Assembly: GCA_040772005.1 (NCBI GenBank)
Contig: JAXGYZ010000002.1
Coordinates: 124,001 to 188,000, forward strand
Length of the DNA stretch: 64,000 nt
Source: MWBF01 sp040772005
GTDB lineage: Bacteria; Chloroflexota; Anaerolineae; CG2-30-64-16
Direction of reading: 5' to 3'
Shown here: positions 50,485-59,313 of the stretch, piece after piece
Position numbering within the stretch: the first letter of the stretch is position 1
Layout: every line of letters starts with the position of its first letter
The notes under the pieces: model-generated
Databases searched by the model: none
Told to the model about the DNA's origin: nothing
Seen by the model: only the letters and a program-made list of their open reading frames with translations
Program-made: the position numbers and the translations under genes

Positions 50485-52248
50485 TCAGGCGGGCGACTGC
50501 TTCTCTTCGACCCGGTTCAGCGTACCCTCCAGGTAGCCCAGGCGGCAGGCATGGCGCTGGATTTTGCCGCTGGTGGTCTTCGGAATGTAGCCTGTCTTGA
50601 GGAGCACCAGCTCGTGCAACTGGACGGCGTGCTGCTCTGCGATGGCGCGGCGCACCAGTTGCGTCAGCGCGGGCAGGGCGATTGCGCCGGGGCGGCCCGG
50701 CATGTGCTCGCGCTCCAGCTCCGCGACGACCACGAGGCGCTCACCTTCCGGGCCTTCGACCGCGAACGCAGCGGTGGCCGTCGGGCGGATGGCCGGGTGC
50801 GCGGCCTCGACCGTTTGCTCGATATCCTGCGGATAGTGATTGCGGCCGTCGATGATGATCAAGTCTTTGATGCGGCCGGCAATGTATAATTCGCCCTCGT
50901 GCGTGAAGCCCAGGTCCCCGGTGCGCAGCCAGTCGCGGCCATCTTCTTCGCCGGCGATGTGTGCCCGGAAGGTCTTCTCGGTATCGTCGGGCCGGTTCCA
51001 GTAGCCCCGCGCGACGGTCGGCCCGGAGAGCCAGATTTCGCCGATGCCGTCCGCGGGCATGCGCGTCAGTGTGTCCGGGTCCACGATGGCGAGCGCCAGG
51101 TCCGGATCGGTGCGACCGCAACTGACCAGGGTTTGAGTGTCGCGGCCTTCCGGCGCGGCCGGGACCACCCGCCGTGTCTCCAGGGCGGGGGCCGACACCG
51201 CCAGCAGGCGCGGCTCACGGTCACGATGGGTCCCGCTCACGAACAGCGTCGCTTCGGCCAGCCCGTAACAGGGGAACCAGGCCGTGGCGCGAAAGCCGCA
51301 AGGCTCGAACGTCTCGGTAAAACGCGCCAGCGTCTCCGGCCGCACCGGCTCCGCACCTGAGAAGGCCAGCTTCCAGCATGACAGGTCCAGCGTGGCGCGC
51401 TGCTCCGGCGTGATCTTGCGGGCGCACAGGTCATAAGCGAAATTCGGGCCGCCGCTCGTGGTCGCCTTCGTCTCCGAAATGGCTTGCAGCCAGCGGAAGG
51501 GCCGCTGCAGGAAGGCCAGCGGCGACATGAGCGTGACGGGCATACCTGCATAGATCGGCTGCAGCACGCCGCCGATCAACCCCATGTCATGATACATGGG
51601 CAGCCAGATGACGCCGGACGTGCCGTGCGCGTTGTCGAACCCTTCATAGATCATGCGCGAGTTGTGCAGTAGGTTGGCGTGGCTGACCATCACCCCGCGC
51701 GGCGCGGATGTCGAGCCGGAGGTGTATTGCAGGAAGGCGAGATCGTCACTGCCGACCTGGGGCGCGCGCCAGTCATCGGCCAACTCGGCGGGCAGCGCAT
51801 CCGTGGTCTCCCAGGGCAAGGCGGGGAAGCCGGGTGCTTCGGCCCACAGCGGGGCCAGCGCCTCCTGCAAATCCCGCGTGCTGAGGATGACCGCGGGCTG
51901 CGCGTCGAGCAGCATCGATTGCAGACGCCCGAGGGTGCGTGGACGTGGCGGATAGGCCGGTACGGCGATCACTCCCGCATACAGACAGCCGAAGAAGGCC
52001 GCAACATAGTCCAGCCCCGGCGCGTACAACATGAGCGCCCGGTCGCCGGGGCGGACGATGCTCTGCAATCGTGCGGCGATGGCCCGCGCGCGGCGATCCA
52101 GCCCGGCATAGGTCAGCCGGTCAACCTGGGCGCGTTCATCATCGAGGAAGGTCAGGGCTTGAAGGTCAGTCTGGCGTTCGGCGCGCCAGTGCAGGAGGTC
52201 GATCCAGGTGGCAAAATCGCCAGGTGCTTGCGCAGCAGGAGATGACAT
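50485..52248 (-). CDS. fatty acyl-AMP ligase
   Basis: 587 residues. Adenylate-forming enzyme of the FAAL group: LQYTSGSTSAPRGVMVSHAN, WLPMYHDMGLIGGVLQPIY, and YGLAEATLFVSG; C-terminal RTGDLGFTHEGELYIAGRIK and KTTSGKIQRHACR. FAALs load fatty acids as AMP esters on carrier proteins of polyketide or lipid synthases rather than forming acyl-CoA. No carrier protein or synthase is adjacent. Start ATG 52248 (MSSPAAQAP). Confidence 0.9.
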   Translation of the reverse strand: MSSPAAQAPGDFATWIDLLHWRAERQTDLQALTFLDDERAQVDRLTYAGLDRRARAIAARLQSIVRPGDRALMLYAPGLDYVAAFFGCLYAGVIAVPAYPPRPRTLGRLQSMLLDAQPAVILSTRDLQEALAPLWAEAPGFPALPWETTDALPAELADDWRAPQVGSDDLAFLQYTSGSTSAPRGVMVSHANLLHNSRMIYEGFDNAHGTSGVIWLPMYHDMGLIGGVLQPIYAGMPVTLMSPLAFLQRPFRWLQAISETKATTSGGPNFAYDLCARKITPEQRATLDLSCWKLAFSGAEPVRPETLARFTETFEPCGFRATAWFPCYGLAEATLFVSGTHRDREPRLLAVSAPALETRRVVPAAPEGRDTQTLVSCGRTDPDLALAIVDPDTLTRMPADGIGEIWLSGPTVARGYWNRPDDTEKTFRAHIAGEEDGRDWLRTGDLGFTHEGELYIAGRIKDLIIIDGRNHYPQDIEQTVEAAHPAIRPTATAAFAVEGPEGERLVVVAELEREHMPGRPGAIALPALTQLVRRAIAEQHAVQLHELVLLKTGYIPKTTSGKIQRHACRLGYLEGTLNRVEEKQSPA

Positions 52249-52256
52249 GAGATTCC

Positions 52257-52808
52257 TCACTTTCCTGTTGGCGGCGCAGTGCCGCACTCCGGATTTACCA
52301 GAATTGCGATCACTTGCGGGTGCCAGTTCGCCGGGCCGGGCGCCACGGAGAAGCCCAGTCGCTTGAGCAGGCGCACGGAATGATGGTTGTCGGGCTGGGT
52401 GATGGTGACAAGCCGGAGCAAATGCATGGTGTTGAAGGCAAAGTCGATCAGCGCACGGCACGCTTCCTCAGCGTAGCCCTGGCCCCAGAAGTCGCGCCCC
52501 AGCTTGTAATAGAGCTCGACCTCCGGTGTGGCAAACGGCGACCAGGGCAGGATGTAGAGTTGCAACCCGGCCTGGCCGATGAACTGCCCGGATTCCTTCA
52601 GTGTGACGGCCAGCGTACCTTCGCCATCCTCATGGTTGTCAGCGATGTGGCGGCGAATGAGAGCCGCGCGCGGCTCACGCGTCCGGGCGAATCCAGGATC
52701 GAAGCGATACACATCGGGATGCCCTTCGAGGAGGGCATACGCAGGCTCGATATCGGCTTCTGTATAGGGGCGGAGCAGCAGGCGTTCCGTTTCGAGCGTG
52801 TGCGGCAT
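52257..52808 (-). CDS. GNAT acetyltransferase (RimJ/RimL-like)
   Basis: 183 residues: HTLETERLLLRPYTEADIEP, YKLGRDFWGQGYAEEACRAL and NHHSVRLLKRLGFSV are the usual marks. Acetylates an amino group, perhaps a protein N-terminus. It follows tsaD by two bases, and the open frame continues upstream only as an antisense-like shadow of tsaD. Confidence 0.85.
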   Translation of the reverse strand: MPHTLETERLLLRPYTEADIEPAYALLEGHPDVYRFDPGFARTREPRAALIRRHIADNHEDGEGTLAVTLKESGQFIGQAGLQLYILPWSPFATPEVELYYKLGRDFWGQGYAEEACRALIDFAFNTMHLLRLVTITQPDNHHSVRLLKRLGFSVAPGPANWHPQVIAILVNPECGTAPPTGK

Positions 52809-52810
52809 AG

Positions 52811-53881
52811 CTATCCCACCTCGAGGGCCAAATCCGGCTCGACGTCGAAATCCAGGGCGGTCGGCCCATCGGTCAGCAGACGGTAGTGGGCGACTGCGCC
52901 GATCATGGCCGCATTGTCGGTGCAGAGAAAGAACGGCGGAATGGACGCGGGCACGGGCAGCCGGTGCTGCACCGCGGTGCGCAGGGCCTTGTTGGCCGCC
53001 ACCCCGCCACAAACGCACACGCGCGCAACGCCGTGCTCGCGTGCGGCATCCGCCGTCTTTTTGACGAGCACATCGACCACCGCAGCCTGAAAACTCGCGG
53101 CCAGGTCTGCGATGGGCCGCGCGGCCGGCCCCAGCTCGCGCACCTGGCGCAGGACCGCGGTCTTCAGGCCGCTGAAGCTGAAGTTGAAGCGGTGCTCCGG
53201 GTGGACGGCCGTATTGGTCAGCCCGCGCGGGAAGTCGAACGCTGCCGGATTGCCGCCTTCCGCCGCGGCCTGCACCGCGGGGCCGCCCGGATAGGCCAGG
53301 CCGAGCAGTCGCGCGACCTTGTCGAAGGCCTCCCCTGCGGCATCGTCCAGCGTTGCGCCCAGCCGTTCGTAGCGGCCGTGCCCGTGCATCAGGATCAGTT
53401 CCGTGTGGCCGCCGGATACAATCAGCACGAGCAGCGGAAACGCCCGGCCCTCGGCATCCAGGTCGGGCAGGCTGGGCCGGGTGAGTGCGTCGGGGTTGAT
53501 TTTGCCGCCCTGGTCGAGCCAGTTGGAGTACAGGTGCCCTTCCAGGTGGTTGACGGCGACGACCGGCAGGCCGCGCGCCCATGCCAGGGCCTTCGCGGTG
53601 TTGACGCCGACCAGCAGCGAGCCGGCCAGGCCCGGCCCCCGGGTCACGGCCAGCGCGGTCAGGTCGTCCCAGGTCACGCCGGCCTCGTCCAGGCTGCGCT
53701 CGATGACGGGCACGATGTCGAACACATGCTGCCGCGAGGCCAGCTCCGGGAAGACGCCGCCGTACGCGCGGTGCAGCTCGATCTGCGAGGCGACCACGTT
53801 GGAGCGGATGCGCCGGCCGTCCTCGATGACCGCGGCCGCCGTCTCGTCGCAGGAGGTTTCAATGGCAAGAATCAGGCTCAT
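52811..53881 (-). CDS. tsaD: tRNA threonylcarbamoyladenosine transferase TsaD
   Basis: 356 residues. ILAIETSCDETAAAVI, ALAVTRGPGLAGSLLVGV, the metal motif VNHLEGH, LIVSGGHTELI and VCGGVAANKALR are diagnostic. Forms t6A37 in tRNAs reading ANN codons. It diverges from the AhpD-like gene across 48 bp. Confidence 0.96.
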   Translation of the reverse strand: MSLILAIETSCDETAAAVIEDGRRIRSNVVASQIELHRAYGGVFPELASRQHVFDIVPVIERSLDEAGVTWDDLTALAVTRGPGLAGSLLVGVNTAKALAWARGLPVVAVNHLEGHLYSNWLDQGGKINPDALTRPSLPDLDAEGRAFPLLVLIVSGGHTELILMHGHGRYERLGATLDDAAGEAFDKVARLLGLAYPGGPAVQAAAEGGNPAAFDFPRGLTNTAVHPEHRFNFSFSGLKTAVLRQVRELGPAARPIADLAASFQAAVVDVLVKKTADAAREHGVARVCVCGGVAANKALRTAVQHRLPVPASIPPFFLCTDNAAMIGAVAHYRLLTDGPTALDFDVEPDLALEVG

Positions 53882-53929
53882 GACTTACAATACTGCTCAC
53901 TCTTCTCAAGACTCACAGGGAGCGACCCC

Positions 53930-54277
53930 ATGACCAAAACACCGGCTGAATTTCAGGCGGAACGCCTGGCCGCCAACGAGCGTATCTTGTCGGGCGACAA
54001 CCGGGCCATCAAGCGTTTCTTCCGGCTCGATGGTGAAGCCTACGAGGATGGCGCGCTGCCGGCCAAGACCAAAGAGTTGCTGGGCCTCGTTGCCTCTATG
54101 GTACTACGGTGCGACGACTGCATCACGTATCATATCATCCAATGTGCCAGACAGGGCGTCACGGTGGCCGAATTCGAGGAGGCCTTTGCCGTCGCCCTGA
54201 TTGTCGGCGGCTCCATCGTGATCCCCCACCTGCGCCGGGCGTACGCGCAGATGGATGAGGTGCTGGGTGAGAAATGA
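53930..54277 (+). CDS. AhpD-like carboxymuconolactone decarboxylase family protein
   Basis: 115 residues. The CxxC pair C61-DD-C64 with H68 (RCDDCITYH) marks the AhpD-type peroxidase reductase group rather than the true decarboxylase. Could accept electrons for peroxide defence. Its stop codon TGA lies inside the GAGTAAC-word repeat that follows. Confidence 0.88.
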   Translation: MTKTPAEFQAERLAANERILSGDNRAIKRFFRLDGEAYEDGALPAKTKELLGLVASMVLRCDDCITYHIIQCARQGVTVAEFEEAFAVALIVGGSIVIPHLRRAYAQMDEVLGEK

Positions 54278-54335
54278 GTAACGAGTAAGAAGTAATGCGT
54301 CTATTACTCGTTACTGATTACTCGTTACTCGTCTG
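54272..54335. repeat. word-type inverted repeat (GAGTAAC), second locus
   Basis: ATGAGTAACGAGTAAGAAGTAA then TTACTCGTTACTGATTACTCG in the other arm. It joins two convergent genes and supplies the stop codons of both. Confidence 0.75.
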
Positions 54336-54996
54336 TTTCCTGCCACGCCAGCCACGCGCCGTAGAAGTAGGCGGTGCCGCCGGGCGCCAGCACTGTGTCC
54401 GGCGGCGGCAGCTCACCGATGATCTGCGCGCCGCGGTCGAGCAGCTCGCCCAGCGGCCGCGGGGCACGGTAGGTGTGGATGAGCGTCTCTTGATCCATCA
54501 GCAGCAGGCCGCTGATCTCCGCGCCGGGCGCCGGCCGGGCCAGCGCCGCCGCGCGAAAGACCGCGTTCACCAGCGTGGCAGTCCCGCGGCGCAGGTTGAA
54601 CGTCGCGGTCCACACGAGCAGCGGGTGATACGGCTCGGTCCAGCGGTAGGAGATGGGCCGCGGGTTCTCACCCTCGCGGCAGAAATAGGTCACCGCACTA
54701 TCGCCCAGCGAGATGGGGCAGTTCGCTTCCTCGTGCGCCTCGCGTTTCACGGCCTGATGCCACTGTTCGTTGGCTTCGAGATGGCCCCCGATGCCGACGA
54801 ACGCGCAGGCATCCCGGCGGCCCCGCGCGCCGATCGGCAGCGCATGCAGGTCCAGCCCGAACACGAGCTTGTCGCGCCACGTCAGGATGAGCCCGGTCGA
54901 CCGCTCCGCCGCGGGACCGCCCAGTTCCTCCAACGTGCACTCGCCGCCGCTCACCAGGGCGGGCCGCTCCCCGATCATGTCATCGTAGTCGTTCAC
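54325..54996 (-). CDS. Nudix hydrolase family protein
   Basis: 223 residues. The Nudix box begins at G71 (GHLEANE...REAHEEA) with E77, R85, E86, E89 and E90; the last Gly is replaced by Asn92. Such enzymes cleave nucleoside diphosphates linked to another group. Substrate not predictable. The stop TAA comes from the adjacent word repeat. Confidence 0.82.
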   Translation of the reverse strand: MNDYDDMIGERPALVSGGECTLEELGGPAAERSTGLILTWRDKLVFGLDLHALPIGARGRRDACAFVGIGGHLEANEQWHQAVKREAHEEANCPISLGDSAVTYFCREGENPRPISYRWTEPYHPLLVWTATFNLRRGTATLVNAVFRAAALARPAPGAEISGLLLMDQETLIHTYRAPRPLGELLDRGAQIIGELPPPDTVLAPGGTAYFYGAWLAWQETDE

Positions 54997-55006
54997 AGGT
55001 TGCCTG

Positions 55007-55498
55007 TCATTCCAATAAGCCGGGGGCTGGGCCGTCCATATCCGGTTGGCCCGTGACGCCCAGCGTGTTCAACGCAGTGACTGCCAGCCGGTCGGCGCGC
55101 TCGTTGAGCGGATGGCCCGCGTGGCCCCGGACCCAGTGCCATGTGACCCGGTGTGAGCGCATGGCCGTTTGCAGCGCGCGCCAGAGGTCCTGGTTCTTCA
55201 CGGGCTGCTTGGCCGCCGTGCGCCAGCCGTTGCGCTGCCAGATCGGCAGCCACTCAGTAATGCCCCGGCGCAGATACTCCGAGTCGGTGTGCACCTCGAC
55301 CACACAGGGCCGGGTCAGGGCCTGGAACGCAGCGATGGCCGCGCGTAGCTCCATCCGGTTGTTGGTGGTCAGCGATGCGCCGCCCTGCAGCACCTTCTCG
55401 TGCTCACCGTACTGCAGGATGGCGGCCCAACCGCCCGGGCCCGGGTTGCCGGCGCACGCGCCATCGGTGAAAACCACCAGCTTTGTCGTGTCTGCCAC
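55007..55498 (-). CDS. rnhA: ribonuclease HI
   Basis: 163 residues. Active-site acids D12 (FTDGACAGNPG), E50 (NNRMEL), D72 (VHTDSEYL) and D136 (NERADRLA), with WVRGHAGHP. Removes RNA from RNA/DNA hybrids. It starts immediately after the acylphosphatase stop. Confidence 0.95.
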   Translation of the reverse strand: MADTTKLVVFTDGACAGNPGPGGWAAILQYGEHEKVLQGGASLTTNNRMELRAAIAAFQALTRPCVVEVHTDSEYLRRGITEWLPIWQRNGWRTAAKQPVKNQDLWRALQTAMRSHRVTWHWVRGHAGHPLNERADRLAVTALNTLGVTGQPDMDGPAPGLLE

Positions 55499-55774
55499 TT
55501 ACCTGATCCTGAATGCTCGCTGCATTTCGCCTTCCGGCGCGGGGCTGATCTGCACGTCCTCTACCTCGGCAAAGGACGGCCCATCATAGCACCAGACCAG
55601 CAGCGCGTTGACCGCCTGCTCCGGCCCCTCGAACAGCGCCTCGACCGCGCCGTCCCACCGGTTGCGGACCCAGCCCGTCACCCCGCGAGCTTGCGCCTCG
55701 CGCTGGCAGCTTGCCCGGAAGCCGACCCCCTGCACGCGGCCCTTGATGACGACCTGCACGCGTTTTTGTGCCAT
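55499..55774 (-). CDS. acylphosphatase
   Basis: 91 residues. Phosphate loop GRVQGVGFRASCQREA and catalytic Asn in GWVRNRWDGAVEALFEG are the family signature. Hydrolyses acyl phosphates such as acetyl phosphate. ATG 55774; no gap to rnhA. Confidence 0.93.
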   Translation of the reverse strand: MAQKRVQVVIKGRVQGVGFRASCQREAQARGVTGWVRNRWDGAVEALFEGPEQAVNALLVWCYDGPSFAEVEDVQISPAPEGEMQRAFRIR

Positions 55775-55881
55775 GACATGTCCTCTCACGGTGTGTCGCG
55801 CCGCCGCAGCGCGGATGCGTCAGTCGATTGTAACACAGGGTGCGACGCCGGCGCATATTGAGGTGGGAAACGCATGCCTTT

Positions 55882-55951
55882 GGAGTGGAGGCTTCAGCCG
55901 GTTAGGTAGCCAACGCGCGTACACCCCCTAACCGGCTGAAGCCTCTACTCC
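55882..55951. repeat. 25-bp-arm inverted repeat
   Basis: Arms at 55882-55906 and 55927-55951 (GGAGTGGAGGCTTCAGCC type) pair with one G-T, 20-base loop. Located between acylphosphatase and CPBP protease genes. A smaller GTCCGCATT/AATGCGGAC hairpin follows at about 55979-56001. Confidence 0.7.
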
Positions 55952-56025
55952 AGTTTGATGCGGTGCTCAACGGAGAGGAGTCCGCATTCTCAAATGCGGA
56001 CGTAGCACGCGGGCGCAATGGCGGG

Positions 56026-56859
56026 TTAGCGTGGGACGCCCACCCGCCGCGCGGCGAAGATGAGCGCCAGCAGCCCGCCGGTCAGCAGCGCGGCGAGCAG
56101 CAGCACCCAGCCGCCCCGGCTGCTCAAGACCGCGGGGCCGCCCGCTTCATCCCACAGGATGGCCCCGCGCGTGACCCCCGGCAGGCCGAACAGCAGAAAG
56201 ACCCACAGGTCGAATCCCCAGTGCAGGCCGATGGGGAGCCAGAGGCTCCGCCGCGCAGCGTAGTAGCTCCATGCCAGCCCGAAGCCGCCGACGGTCACAA
56301 CCCCCCACCAGCCTGCGCTGAGGCGGAAGGGGGCCAGGACGTGCAGCAGCACGAACAGGACGGCGGTCGCGACGATCGCAGCGGTCCGGTTCCACCGGTC
56401 TTCGATGGCCTGGCGGAGGATCCCGCGGAAGATGAGTTCCTCGATCCAGGCGGCGTGAGTGGCCGCCGCGAGCGCGAGCAGCACGGGCCAGATGCCCGGA
56501 TAGATGGCGCGCGAGGCGGGCAGATAACCGGTGACCAGGGCAGCGCCCGCGGCGAGCAGCACGCCCGCGAGGGGCGCAAGCAGGCCCACGGGCAGCCAGC
56601 GTGCGCCCTGTCGCGACAGGCCGAGCTCCGCGAACGAGCCGCGGCGGGTCACGCGGAAGTAGACGGCGAGCGCGGCCAGCACGGCGATGATTTCGGTGAA
56701 GTTGGTGGCGATGGTGGTGGTGTGACGGATGACCGCGGGGGCCAGTGCCGCACGGCTCAACAGGGCGGGGACGAGTGCGCCGAGCAACAGGCGTAGGGGC
56801 AGAGCTGCTACGCCGATGACGGCCAGCGCTGCCAGGCGGCTGCGAAAAGTCACAGCCAT
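56026..56859 (-). CDS. CPBP family intramembrane metalloprotease
   Basis: 277 residues, about eight membrane helices. Motif 1 EELIFRGILRQ, motif 2 with His in VLLHVLAPF and the third His in GLHWGFDLWVF define the CAAX-protease/bacteriocin-processing family. Target unknown. ATG 56859 (MAVTFRSR); it follows the Mth938 gene by five bases. Confidence 0.88.
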   Translation of the reverse strand: MAVTFRSRLAALAVIGVAALPLRLLLGALVPALLSRAALAPAVIRHTTTIATNFTEIIAVLAALAVYFRVTRRGSFAELGLSRQGARWLPVGLLAPLAGVLLAAGAALVTGYLPASRAIYPGIWPVLLALAAATHAAWIEELIFRGILRQAIEDRWNRTAAIVATAVLFVLLHVLAPFRLSAGWWGVVTVGGFGLAWSYYAARRSLWLPIGLHWGFDLWVFLLFGLPGVTRGAILWDEAGGPAVLSSRGGWVLLLAALLTGGLLALIFAARRVGVPR

Positions 56860-56864
56860 GCCGG

Positions 56865-57227
56865 TCAACAGGTGATATGGAACAGGCCCAGCACCTTGCC
56901 CTCGGCCGCGTTCCATTTCTCGATGGCTTCCGGCGTGGGATATACCTCGGGGCGGCAGTCATGTTCCTTGAGGAACTCAGCGGCTTCGCGCGAGAGTTGC
57001 AGCTGGCCCTCATGGCCTGCGCCGATGATGATACGCTCGGCTTTCTTCCGATACAACTCACGAATCTCGAGCAGGCTGACGGTGTGCGCGGTGCCATGTA
57101 CGGCTTTGGAGAGCTGCTTGTTGCGCTTGCGCACCTTGCCGCTCAGCCGGATGATGATATCGTGCTCGTACCGTTTGCCTTCAACAGTGATATTGCCGAA
57201 CCAGCAGTCATCGATCTTCGGTCTCAT
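56865..57227 (-). CDS. Mth938-like domain protein
   Basis: 120 residues. The core IIIGAGHEGQLQLSREAAEFL with YPTPEAIEKWN matches the MTH938/NDUFAF3-type fold (DUF498). Conserved but of unknown biochemical function in bacteria. ATG 57227; a GTG nine bases earlier is an alternative. Confidence 0.8.
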   Translation of the reverse strand: MRPKIDDCWFGNITVEGKRYEHDIIIRLSGKVRKRNKQLSKAVHGTAHTVSLLEIRELYRKKAERIIIGAGHEGQLQLSREAAEFLKEHDCRPEVYPTPEAIEKWNAAEGKVLGLFHITC

Positions 57228-57353
57228 GGCATCCACCCTTGGCCGGGGTCAAGAGGTTACGCCTGCCATTCTAGCACAAATCGCGACAGGTCACAATGAA
57301 AATGAAGTTTTGCGCGCAAACTGCAGGGTGGTTTCATAGTGCGCCAGGTGAAC

Positions 57354-57465
57354 CCGCCTGGCAACTGAAGTTGCGGCTACCCTTGCGAAGTCTGCCTACG
57401 CAGACTGGAACTAACCGGCGTAGGCCGGTTTCGTAGGGGTAGCCGCAGTTTCAACTGCCAGGTGG
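57354..57465. repeat. multi-branched inverted repeat with complementary loops
   Basis: Outer arms CCTGGCAACTGAAGTTGCGG (57356 on) and CCGCAGTTTCAACTGCCAGG. Inside are two hairpins, AGTCTGC-CTAC-GCAGACT and AACCGGC-GTAG-GCCGGTT, whose four-base loops are complementary to each other. It fills a third of the 350-bp gap between Mth938 and degV; the rest holds GCGCAAACTGC twice and the degV promoter. Confidence 0.75.
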
Positions 57466-57513
57466 AAGGCCCGATTGCAACATGACTTCGCCCTGCGCAA
57501 ACTGCTTTCGTGA

Positions 57514-57541
57514 TTGCGCTTACTGCTCAGAGTGCTATAAT
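57514..57541 (+). promoter_or_regulatory. degV promoter
   Basis: TTGCGC (57514-57519), 16-bp spacer, TATAAT (57536-57541); GGAGG lies four bases before ATG 57578. Confidence 0.65.
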
Positions 57542-57577
57542 CAGGCAGAGTTAAAGTAGCACCACAATGGAGGCCCC

Positions 57578-58423
57578 ATGAACAGTGTGCGCATCGTCGC
57601 GGACAGCGGGTGTGATCTGCCGGCGAACCTGGTTGAACTGTACCAGATTACTATCGTGCCGGTCTTTGTGCGGTTCGGGCAGGAGATGATCTCCAGCGAC
57701 GAATTGACCAACGAGGAATTCTGGCGGCGCGCCACGACCGGCAAGGATTTGCCCGGCACGTCATCGCCCGCGCCTGGCACGTTTCACCGAGTTTTTCAGG
57801 CCCTGGTCGCGGCGGGGCACGATGTGGTCTGCCTGACCCTCCCCGGCAAACACAGCGGAACCTACAACGCTGCGTGGCTCGCGGCCGAGGATTTCGGTGA
57901 GCGCGTGCGCGTGGTGGACACCGGCTCGTTTTCCCTGGGCATGGGCCTGCAGGTGCTGGTGGCGGCGCGTGAGGCGCTGGCCGGCCGCAGCGCGGACCTG
58001 GTGCAGCGCACGGTGGAGAGCCTCCGTGAACGCACATCGGTCATCTTTGTCCTCGACACGCTCGAATGGGTGCGCCGCGGAGGCCGGCTGGATCGCATCC
58101 TGCCGTTGGTCGACCGGGTGGCGCGCACGCTGCGCGTACGGCCCGTGCTGGAGATGTGCAACGGCGAGTTTCGCCTGCTAACGATCACCCGCTCGACGCA
58201 CAGCGCCCTCCAGAAACTCGAGGATGAAGTGCGTAATCGTCTGCCCGTCGAGTCGTTCGCCGCGGTGTATACGCGTGGCTGCGAAGTCGCCGCGGACCTG
58301 GTCGATTGGGTTGCGCGTTTGACGAATCGCCCGGCCAATGAAGTGCTTGTCATTGAAGCCGGGGCTGCCTTTGCTGCGCACGCGGGGCCGAAGGCCCTGG
58401 GCGCAGCCATCATTCGCGGTTAA
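57578..58423 (+). CDS. DegV family fatty-acid-binding protein
   Basis: 281 residues. IVADSGCDLPANLVELY, TSSPAPGTF, LPGKHSGTYNAA, VDTGSFSLGMGLQVL and LEWVRRGGRLDR are the DegV hallmarks. These proteins (FakB type) bind a fatty acid for phosphorylation by FakA, which is not in the window. First gene of a plus-strand run reaching nfo. Confidence 0.92.
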   Translation: MNSVRIVADSGCDLPANLVELYQITIVPVFVRFGQEMISSDELTNEEFWRRATTGKDLPGTSSPAPGTFHRVFQALVAAGHDVVCLTLPGKHSGTYNAAWLAAEDFGERVRVVDTGSFSLGMGLQVLVAAREALAGRSADLVQRTVESLRERTSVIFVLDTLEWVRRGGRLDRILPLVDRVARTLRVRPVLEMCNGEFRLLTITRSTHSALQKLEDEVRNRLPVESFAAVYTRGCEVAADLVDWVARLTNRPANEVLVIEAGAAFAAHAGPKALGAAIIRG

Positions 58424-58479
58424 AGCACGATGTGGATGCGGAACGTCACTGGCGACGCTCCCACTCCTGAGGAGGCGCA

Positions 58480-59292
58480 ATGATGCGATCCAACGGCTTG
58501 CACGAGCAGCTCCGCGTAGCGGTCCTTTCCGACATCCACGGCAATGTGGTGGCGCTGGATGCAGTGCTGGCGGACCTGGCGCTGCGCGGGCCGTTCGATG
58601 AAATCGTGGTGGCCGGCGACCTGGTCTGGTCGGGCCCCTGGCCGGCCGAGGTGGTCGACCGGGTGCGGGCCCTGCACGCAACGGTCATCCAGGGCAACAC
58701 GGATGCCTTCTTCCGGCCCGAAAGGCAGGAGACCCCTGCGGGCAAGGAGCCGGGCCGCTTCGAACTCCATCTCGCGTGGATGCAGGAGCAGTTGGGCCTG
58801 GCCCGGGTGGAGTTTCTGGGCAGCCTGCCGTTCAGCCATCGCATCTCACCGGCCGGCTCCGGCACACTGCCCGGCGACCATGATTTGCTGATCGTCCACG
58901 CGAATCCGTATGACCTGGAGCGTCCGATCATGCCGCAGATGCGCGACAGCGACCTGGACGAACTCTTGCTGGCAGATGAGCTGCCGCCTTTTGAGATGCT
59001 GGCCTTCGGTCATGTTCATGTGCCGTTCGTGCGGCAGTGGCGGGGCCGGAAGCTGGTGGATGTTGCCAGTGTGGGCTTGCCGATGGATCGTGACCCCCGC
59101 GCCGCGTACGCCGTTTTGCAGTGGGACGGCGCGGCCTGGCAGGCCGAGCACCGGCGGGTGTTCTACGATGCGCCGCTGGTCGCTCACCAGATGCGCACGG
59201 GCGGGATGCCGCGCGGCAAACACTTTGCCGAACGGCTCATGGCCGCCGGCTATCAGCCAATAGGCCAACCCGCGTTTGTGATGGCTGAATAA
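58480..59292 (+). CDS. calcineurin-like metallophosphoesterase
   Basis: 270 residues. Metal-binding motifs VLSDIHGNVVAL, VVAGDLVWSG, IQGNTD, the VHANP His and FGHVHVPF. Resembles small phosphodiesterases of the YfcE/DUF2437 kind; substrate unknown. ATG 58480 is followed by a second ATG in frame. Confidence 0.88.
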   Translation: MMRSNGLHEQLRVAVLSDIHGNVVALDAVLADLALRGPFDEIVVAGDLVWSGPWPAEVVDRVRALHATVIQGNTDAFFRPERQETPAGKEPGRFELHLAWMQEQLGLARVEFLGSLPFSHRISPAGSGTLPGDHDLLIVHANPYDLERPIMPQMRDSDLDELLLADELPPFEMLAFGHVHVPFVRQWRGRKLVDVASVGLPMDRDPRAAYAVLQWDGAAWQAEHRRVFYDAPLVAHQMRTGGMPRGKHFAERLMAAGYQPIGQPAFVMAE

Positions 59293-59313
59293 AGGATGTA
59301 ACCCGGCCAGACC

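Noticed and set aside
52809..53582. N-terminal extension of the GNAT at 52257
   Set aside because: The extension lies in another frame within tsaD and is Arg/Gly/Ala-rich without similarity; ATG 52808 starts the GNAT domain.
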